In this document: positions 1-5,125 of the stretch, piece by piece | How positions within the stretch are numbered: the first letter of the stretch is position 1 | Layout of the letters: each line of letters starts with the position of its first letter | NCBI GenBank assembly: GCA_964526635.1 | Contig: CAZGLR010000145.1 | Location: forward strand, 1-7,316 | Length of the DNA stretch: 7,316 nucleotides | DNA from: CAZGLR01 sp964526635 | Lineage (GTDB): Bacteria > Zixibacteria > MSB-5A5 > GN15 > JAAZOE01 | Direction: 5' to 3' | The notes under the pieces: model-generated | What the model saw: the letters and a program-made list of their open reading frames with translations, nothing else | Database searches by the model: none | Told to the model about the DNA's origin: nothing | Translations under genes and position numbers: made by a program

Positions 1-616
1 GTCCGATAGCCAGGCTGAGCTCTTCCGGGAAATTCCATTTTTCGGCCATCATCTGCCCGATTGCTGCATGATCGATACCAAGGATCTCCCGTTCGGCGTC
101 AATCAGACGAGGAAAACGATCCAGATGATCGATAACCTGACGGTAGTCCTGGGGATAATGATGCAGGAAAAAGACCAGCCCGATATCCTGAAGCAAGCCG
201 GCAATAAAGGCTTCTTCCGTCGATTCGTTACCCAGCGCCTGACAGATTTTCTTGCTGCCCAGGGCGGTTGAGATAAATCGGGCAAAGAGCTCTTTCATAC
301 TGAAGGGAAAGGCCTGATCCATCTTATCCAGATTGAAGACAGCCGCCGAAAGCGCGAGGCATTTCACCTGCATCATGCCCAGCATCATGACCGCCTGCTG
401 GACAGTCGATATCTGAGAGCGCTGACGATAAAAGGCTGAGTTGGCCATCTTCAACAACTTGCTGGTCATGCCGGGGTCTTTTATGATAACGTCGCTGAGA
501 TCATCGACCGAAAAATCATCGCCACCGACCATAGTGAGGATTTGCGAAAGACTCTGCGGGAGGGACAAAAGTGAGTCTTCGCGGCGGATTTTCTCGACGT
601 ATTTTAATTCCTGCAT
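1..616 (-). CDS. HDOD-domain signalling protein (3' end outside window)
   Basis: The frame is open from an ATG at 614-616 to the window edge: 205 codons with no stop, so the C-terminus is missing. HDOD domains are HD-superfamily folds that lack the metal-binding His-Asp pair and act as signalling or scaffold modules in the cytoplasm. Visible family marks are 'IIKDPGMTSKLLKMANSAFY' (about residues 44-63), 'AVMMLGMMQVK' (75-85), 'AGLLQDIG' (139-146) and 'GIDHAAIGQMMAEKWNFP' (about 180-197). In 'LLQDIG' a Gln stands where a true HD hydrolase has the first His, which supports HDOD rather than an active phosphohydrolase. The start is chosen because the HDOD homology begins about 12 residues in and no ATG, GTG or TTG lies upstream in frame before the TGA of the preceding gene. 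No clear Shine-Dalgarno precedes it. It follows the GAF/receiver gene by 75 bases and is probably co-transcribed. Family members are often about 280 residues; a fused C-terminal output domain cannot be excluded. Confidence 0.88.
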   Translation of the reverse strand, partial: MQELKYVEKIRREDSLLSLPQSLSQILTMVGGDDFSVDDLSDVIIKDPGMTSKLLKMANSAFYRQRSQISTVQQAVMMLGMMQVKCLALSAAVFNLDKMDQAFPFSMKELFARFISTALGSKKICQALGNESTEEAFIAGLLQDIGLVFFLHHYPQDYRQVIDHLDRFPRLIDAEREILGIDHAAIGQMMAEKWNFPEELSLAIG

Positions 617-691
617 AGTGTAGAGTCGCTGTCCAGGTTTGGGATACTTTCTATAGGAAATATCGGCAGAAGCGCCTGAATTTTTACGATC

Positions 692-3652
692 TCAGGGAGA
701 AATTCTCTTGATTCTGGCCTTGTTTATAATCTCGGTCAGTTGTTCGATCCGGAATGGTTTGGCCAGGGTAAAGTCGATACCGGCGCGCCGATACTGCTCA
801 GGGCTGACAGTAATACCCCAGCCGGTCATCAGAATTATCGGAATATCAGGTCGATGATCTTTTATCTGGCGGGCAATATCCCAGCCCGAGACATCACCCA
901 TAGCCAGGTCAACCATGACGATATCGAATTTCTCCTGCTCAAAGACTGCCAGGGCGCGGCGGGGATCGATGATAGCCGTCAGATGCCAGCCCAGCGATGC
1001 GCAAATGCCCGTCAACAGGTCCAGTATCATCTGCTGGTCATCAATGGCCAAAATCCGCAACGTTTTCGGGACAACCTGCTGAGGTTGTTCAACCGGCGTT
1101 GCCTTTGATTCCGGGGCCGGAAAGCGGAAGGTCAGGTAGGTAGGTCGTTTGCCGAAACGGTCAAAGGATACTTCTCCCCCGTTATCTGTGAGTTTTTCAA
1201 TATAGTCGGGCGGCATGAGGTCTTCAGGGAGAACATCGGGATCGCCGAAATCGACAGCTCGGGGATCAAAATTTTCATGCCGTTCGCGGGTGCCCCGAAG
1301 CAGACTGATATAGAAATATCCACCGGTCAGATCGGTTCGGAGCATGACTTCATCACCCTCCTCCAGCAAGCCGACGAAACGGGCAAGGGAAGCATTCAGC
1401 GCGGCCGAAATACCGGGATCAGCCGTTTCGAACGGAGCTGATCCATCGAAGCGAGTCTGGAGCATCACCGGCTGATTATCATCGAACATATACAGGTTGC
1501 CGGTAACATGGCGCTGGGCGAGGTATTTTTCGAGATCATGGAGTGGTCGATTGGACGTTTCAGTTTCCGGCCCGGACAGTGCTGTCATGCCCTCTTGCAG
1601 ACTGCGGATAGAAGTTGCCGCCGATTCAGCAGCATTAACGATTTCATCGGTTGTATACCGTGCCCGTCCCGGTAAATCGGCCTGCCGCGAAAGCAGTTGA
1701 GCCCGGCCAAGGATGGTTGCCAGATCATTGTTGATGCGATTGAGCACAAGCGCTGTCTGATGAATATCGGCGGGATCGATTCCGGCGAAGGTATGATCAT
1801 CCATACGTCCGACCGTCAGTTTGATCGACAGCAATTGCGAGGCCAGCAGCAGAATGCCCTTTTGTCTCGGTTCGCTGCCGGCTTCGGAGCCAAAGCCGAA
1901 AATTGACAAAATCGCGACGACTGAATCGAGGACGCGGATCGGAATAGAGAGTTGATACGATGGCGTCCCTCGTTCGCCCATGAGGCGAATCAACTGGTCA
2001 ACATTCTGGCGGTCGATATCATCCCAGCCTTTTTCGACCCGGCTGCGCCCGATGGCTTCGAGAATTTCGCCGGAGGCGGCGGCCTTACCGACGGGTCCCT
2101 CACCGGGAGCGAAAATGCATTCGCCGGCAGCATCGAAGTTCAAGTTGGCGCCGTCGATAACACGGTATCCGTGGCGCGATTCTTCGATGCTCATCATCAG
2201 GGAAATATCCGACGGCATAAAGCGGGCGATCTCGGTTATAAACTGGCGACAGGTCAGCGTGAGCGATGATTCCCGCTTAATACGCAGGATATTCAAGAGG
2301 GCGCGTATGGCCTGATTATGCGTTTGTTCGGAGGCCGAAAGTTGCCGTGCTTCGAGCACAAGGGAAGCCATGGCGGCGGCGGCCTCGACATCGCCGAGAA
2401 AGGCCTCGGTCATGGGCAGGCCATTAGCCGGCCCCTCGACCAGAAGCGCATACTGCACAGTCCGAGGGGAAACCAGGGGACAGAACAATGTCGAGCGGGT
2501 GATGTAGGTAGTATTGTCGGCGCCGCGCGCTTCCTGATTGAGCACGACCATACGGTTTTGATTCATGGCGTTGAGCAGGGCGGTGCGATAGGATTCCGAG
2601 TCGGCAGCCAGGCCGGCACCGGCGGGAAACGAAGTCAGGGTATCGAGATGACCATCGGCCAGGCGAATGATACGGACAGCACCCGCCTGACAGGATTCGG
2701 CCAGATACTTGCAGGATGTATCGAGGGCAGTCTGGCTGTCCTGGGTCACTGATCGTGAGAGCTGGGCATGAAGCTGATCAAGGCGGCTTTTGACTGATTC
2801 GGCCATTTCGCGCAGTTTCTGATTTTCACGCGTTAGCCGGTTGTTTTCGATAACTCCGGCCAGCGCCTCGGCAGCGGCCATCAGCAGGGTTCGATCCCGT
2901 TTTTCAAAGCCGAATGATTTATCGGAGAGCATCAGCAATGCCCCCAGGGTTCGATCACGAACCGCCAGGGGTATCACGACGGCGGAGACGGTCCGCTCGC
3001 TTTGCCCCAGCAGGAGCCGCCGCGAGGGTGAGTCCGATGCCGAGACATCACCGGAGATATACAATTCCTGCTCCTGTACCGCTCGCGATATTACATCTTT
3101 CCCGAGAGGAAAGCGCTCGAGTCGGGTCAGGCTGTCGCGGTCGAATCCGATCTGACTGACCAGATATAACTCCCGCCGGGAAGGATTGACGAGAAACACC
3201 GCGCCGCGAGGTACCGACAAATAAGTAGCCAGCTCCCTGAGCACCAGCGCAAACAGTTCGGTCGGAGGATACGGCTGGCCGGCAATCGTCCGAATAGATT
3301 CCAGAACCGAAAGCCGATCGGTACGTCCCGATATTTCACGACGATGGTATTCGAGATGCGTCGGGAACGCAATCAATGTCGAGATAATCAGAAACAACCC
3401 GATAATAAAAAACAGCACCAGAACCAACTGCAGGATTATATCGACCTGCGGCCCGAACCATTCATCGTAATCAGGGAAGCTCATAAACATGGCCGGTATC
3501 GAAGCGACAATCCACAGGACAAGGCCGATGAAATACCGTTCGCGATTGGGAAAGCTATCGGCATCAAAGCGCGAAGTTCGGGTGATGCTGAAAAGAATCG
3601 CAAACGCGGTCAGCGCAAAAAAGGCTATCGATCCGATCAGAAGCAACGTCAT
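692..3652 (-). CDS. Membrane-anchored triple-GAF sensor with degenerate histidine-kinase core and C-terminal receiver
   Basis: A 986-residue signalling protein. Three hydrophobic helices (about 2-22, 41-59, 69-95) anchor it in the inner membrane. GAF1 (about 130-268) is followed by a short coiled-coil-like linker (268-305), a divergent GAF2 (306-437) and GAF3 (about 447-615). Residues 628-690 look like a HisKA dimerisation helix ('NRINNDLATILGRAQLL', 638-654), but Asn638 occupies the phosphoacceptor His position. Residues 700-846 resemble a HATPase_c domain in pattern, ending 'GGEVSFDRFGKRPTYLTFRF', but no DxG or glycine-rich lid box is visible. The receiver (864-986) looks complete: acidic pair D871/D872, phosphoacceptor D915, T943 in 'MTGWG' and K965 in 'AKPF'. 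Inference: it senses a ligand or redox state through the GAF domains and is phosphorylated by a separate kinase or signals through protein contacts. The start codon overlaps the miaB stop (ATGA) and has a good ribosome-binding site, which fixes the start. It could be annotated as a hybrid kinase, but sequence support for kinase activity is poor. Confidence 0.9.
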   Translation of the reverse strand: MTLLLIGSIAFFALTAFAILFSITRTSRFDADSFPNRERYFIGLVLWIVASIPAMFMSFPDYDEWFGPQVDIILQLVLVLFFIIGLFLIISTLIAFPTHLEYHRREISGRTDRLSVLESIRTIAGQPYPPTELFALVLRELATYLSVPRGAVFLVNPSRRELYLVSQIGFDRDSLTRLERFPLGKDVISRAVQEQELYISGDVSASDSPSRRLLLGQSERTVSAVVIPLAVRDRTLGALLMLSDKSFGFEKRDRTLLMAAAEALAGVIENNRLTRENQKLREMAESVKSRLDQLHAQLSRSVTQDSQTALDTSCKYLAESCQAGAVRIIRLADGHLDTLTSFPAGAGLAADSESYRTALLNAMNQNRMVVLNQEARGADNTTYITRSTLFCPLVSPRTVQYALLVEGPANGLPMTEAFLGDVEAAAAMASLVLEARQLSASEQTHNQAIRALLNILRIKRESSLTLTCRQFITEIARFMPSDISLMMSIEESRHGYRVIDGANLNFDAAGECIFAPGEGPVGKAAASGEILEAIGRSRVEKGWDDIDRQNVDQLIRLMGERGTPSYQLSIPIRVLDSVVAILSIFGFGSEAGSEPRQKGILLLASQLLSIKLTVGRMDDHTFAGIDPADIHQTALVLNRINNDLATILGRAQLLSRQADLPGRARYTTDEIVNAAESAATSIRSLQEGMTALSGPETETSNRPLHDLEKYLAQRHVTGNLYMFDDNQPVMLQTRFDGSAPFETADPGISAALNASLARFVGLLEEGDEVMLRTDLTGGYFYISLLRGTRERHENFDPRAVDFGDPDVLPEDLMPPDYIEKLTDNGGEVSFDRFGKRPTYLTFRFPAPESKATPVEQPQQVVPKTLRILAIDDQQMILDLLTGICASLGWHLTAIIDPRRALAVFEQEKFDIVMVDLAMGDVSGWDIARQIKDHRPDIPIILMTGWGITVSPEQYRRAGIDFTLAKPFRIEQLTEIINKARIKRISP

Positions 3653-4953
3653 GCGATTCGCTCCCCGTGAAGCGTCCAGCTATCAGCGGCGGTAACTTTG
3701 ACTGCCACGATATCGCCCTCGAAAACATCGTCATCGGTAAACAGGATAGTCTTGTTGCCACCGGTTTTGCCTTTCCAGACAGTTTTATCACGGCGACTGG
3801 TGCCGTCAATCAGAACCAAGACGGTCTTCCCTGTTTCGCGCTGATTAACACTGAACGAAATATCTTTCTGCAATTCGATCAAACGATTGAGCCGAGCCAG
3901 TTTTTCCTTTTCAGGCACATCATCGATGAGGTTTTTGGCCGCCCAGGTGCCGCTGCGTATCGAATAGCGGAACATGAAGGCGGCATCGAAACGTATTTCG
4001 GTGACCGCATCGAGCGTTTGCAGGAATTCATCGTGCGTTTCGGTTGGGAAACCGACGATCAAATCGGTGGTCAAAGAGATGTCGGGACAGGCCTGGCGCA
4101 GACGGTTCACCCGATCACGATAATGATCAAGGGTGTAGCGCCGGAACATCTGTGAGAGAACACGATCGCTGCCTGACTGCATCGGCAGATGAATATGCGG
4201 CATCAGCTTCGGAGTATCGGCAAAGCTGGCGGCCAGATCATCGGACAGATCTTTGGGATGCGACGTGATAAAGCGAATGCGCTTGATATCGGTTTCAGTT
4301 GCGACCAGTTTTATCAATGCGGGAAAATCGAGTGTATCCGCACGATAGGAATTGACGTTTTGTCCAACCAGTGTAATCTCGACAATCCCTTGTTTGGTCA
4401 GGGTGTGGATGTCTCCGAGAATAGCATCGGGGGTCCGGTGTTTTTCCGGTCCGCGCAGGTAGGGAACGATACAATAAGCGCAAAAGTTACCGCAGCCGCG
4501 GGTTATGGTAACGTGGGCACTGTATGGATTTTCCGGCACCGGCGAATACTCGGCCCAATCGAGATCATCGCGGAGTCCGGTTTCGACGATTGCCTGACCG
4601 TTTTTGCCATCCAGCAGAAGCGGCAGCTCAAAGAGCTGATTGGTGCCCAGAACCATGTCGATTTCCGGTATTTCATCGACCAGCCGAGAGCCCATCCGCT
4701 GAGCCATGCAGCCGACCGCACAGAGGACAACATCACGATTTCGCTTGAGATGAGCCAGTTCGCGGAGGCGGCCCAGGGCGCGTGTTTCCGCCTTCTCCCG
4801 CACCGAGCAGGTATTCAGGATAATAATATCAGCATGTTCCGGATCCGGTACGGCGGCATAACCGGCGCGTTTCATCGAGGCCGAAAGGATGCCGGAATCG
4901 GCCAGATTCATCTGACAGCCATAGCTGTGCAAGTAATAGGTTTTCTTACTCAT
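3649..4953 (-). CDS. miaB: tRNA-2-methylthio-N6-dimethylallyladenosine synthase MiaB
   Basis: MiaB adds a methylthio group to C2 of i6A37 in tRNAs that read UNN codons, using two [4Fe-4S] clusters and S-adenosylmethionine; it acts in the cytosol after MiaA. The 434 residues match the usual length. The N-terminal UPF0004 domain carries the auxiliary-cluster cysteines C13 ('SYGCQMN'), C49 ('NTCSVRE') and C82 ('VGCMAQR'). The radical-SAM motif CxxxCxxC is C154, C158, C161 ('CGNFCAYC'). Further family blocks are 'LVGQNVNSY' (195-203), 'TSHPKDLSDDL' (230-240), 'PMQSGSDRVL' (257-266) and 'TDLIVGFPTET' (296-306), and a TRAM RNA-binding domain occupies about 370-434. These blocks favour MiaB over the paralogues RimO and MtaB. 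The ATG is the only candidate start: an in-frame TAA lies seven codons upstream. No Shine-Dalgarno is evident. It is first in a unit with the GAF/receiver gene, overlapping it by 4 nt. One oddity: the usually conserved 'RGxExSR' stretch reads 'RGPEKHR' (167-173). Confidence 0.96.
   Translation of the reverse strand: MSKKTYYLHSYGCQMNLADSGILSASMKRAGYAAVPDPEHADIIILNTCSVREKAETRALGRLRELAHLKRNRDVVLCAVGCMAQRMGSRLVDEIPEIDMVLGTNQLFELPLLLDGKNGQAIVETGLRDDLDWAEYSPVPENPYSAHVTITRGCGNFCAYCIVPYLRGPEKHRTPDAILGDIHTLTKQGIVEITLVGQNVNSYRADTLDFPALIKLVATETDIKRIRFITSHPKDLSDDLAASFADTPKLMPHIHLPMQSGSDRVLSQMFRRYTLDHYRDRVNRLRQACPDISLTTDLIVGFPTETHDEFLQTLDAVTEIRFDAAFMFRYSIRSGTWAAKNLIDDVPEKEKLARLNRLIELQKDISFSVNQRETGKTVLVLIDGTSRRDKTVWKGKTGGNKTILFTDDDVFEGDIVAVKVTAADSWTLHGERIA
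3661..3666 (-). promoter_or_regulatory. Ribosome-binding site of the GAF/receiver gene
   Basis: On the minus strand the sequence reads GGGGAG, 8 nt before the ATG at 3650-3652. It sits inside the last codons of miaB and, together with the ATGA overlap, decides the start of the downstream gene and supports translational coupling. Confidence 0.7.
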
Positions 4954-4991
4954 ACGCGGATGTAGACCATATTACGGTGCGTGCAGTACAT
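4950..4991 (-). CDS. Possible 13-codon leader ORF overlapping the miaB start
   Basis: An ATG at 4989-4991 opens a 13-codon frame (MYCTHRNMVYIRV) whose TGA (4950-4952) overlaps the miaB ATG (4951-4953) as ATGA. An internal ATG would give the six-residue version MVYIRV with the same stop. It lies about 20 nt downstream of the inferred transcription start and directly after the palindrome. Because miaB has no visible Shine-Dalgarno, a ribosome terminating here could re-initiate on miaB, as the overlap at the other end of miaB suggests for the next gene. No clear Shine-Dalgarno precedes this ATG either, and so short an open frame easily arises by chance. Low confidence that it is translated. Confidence 0.2.
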   Translation of the reverse strand: MYCTHRNMVYIRV

Positions 4992-5003
4992 TCGGTCGAC
5001 CGA
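4992..5003. repeat. 12-bp perfect palindrome in the miaB 5' leader
   Basis: TCGGTCGACCGA is its own reverse complement over all 12 bases. It lies about 18 bases downstream of the -10 element, roughly +11 to +22 of the inferred transcript. It could be an operator for a dimeric regulator, or form a small RNA hairpin (UCGG/CCGA stem, UCGA loop). It may also be chance. Confidence 0.4.
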
Positions 5004-5020
5004 GTGGATTCTTCGGTGGT

Positions 5021-5050
5021 AATATATCGTTAAGGCGTAAGCTGTGTCAA
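5021..5050 (-). promoter_or_regulatory. Sigma-70-type promoter for the miaB operon
   Basis: On the minus strand a perfect -35 TTGACA (5045-5050) is followed by an 18-nt spacer and a -10 TATATT (5021-5026, five of six to TATAAT). Transcription would start near 5014, giving a leader of about 60 nt. It sits directly after the peptidase terminator and before miaB, where a promoter is needed. If the host is an FCB-group bacterium its housekeeping promoter consensus may differ from that of E. coli, which is the main doubt. Confidence 0.6.
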
Positions 5051-5070
5051 CCAAAAGGACGCGGCACCAC

Positions 5071-5099
5071 AAAAAAGCCCCGGGGAAAATCCCCGGGGC
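5071..5099 (-). terminator. Intrinsic terminator of the peptidase gene
   Basis: On the minus strand a perfect 10-bp stem (GCCCCGGGGA / TCCCCGGGGC) encloses a TTT loop and is followed immediately by six T residues (5071-5076). The stem begins 26 bases after the peptidase stop codon. On the plus strand no T-run follows the hairpin, so it works in one direction only. It separates the peptidase unit from the miaB operon. Confidence 0.95.
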
Positions 5100-5125
5100 A
5101 TAAAGAGCTTGATACTCGAAACGGC

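Noticed and set aside
68..271. Plus-strand open frame at the window start
   Set aside because: The opposite strand encodes a clear HDOD domain through this whole stretch, so the plus-strand frame is a shadow.
617..691. Possible separate promoter for the HDOD gene (TATAGA with a poor -35)
   Set aside because: The only -35-like match is TTCAGG at a 19-nt spacing, which is too weak to support a call.
2318..2752. A 144-codon plus-strand open frame opposite the GAF region
   Set aside because: It lies wholly inside the GAF/receiver gene on the other strand and shows no domain or ribosome-binding site; it is a shadow.
4189..4965. A 258-codon plus-strand open frame antisense to miaB
   Set aside because: miaB on the minus strand is unmistakable with all catalytic cysteines. 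The antisense translation shows no recognisable domain and looks like a codon-bias shadow.
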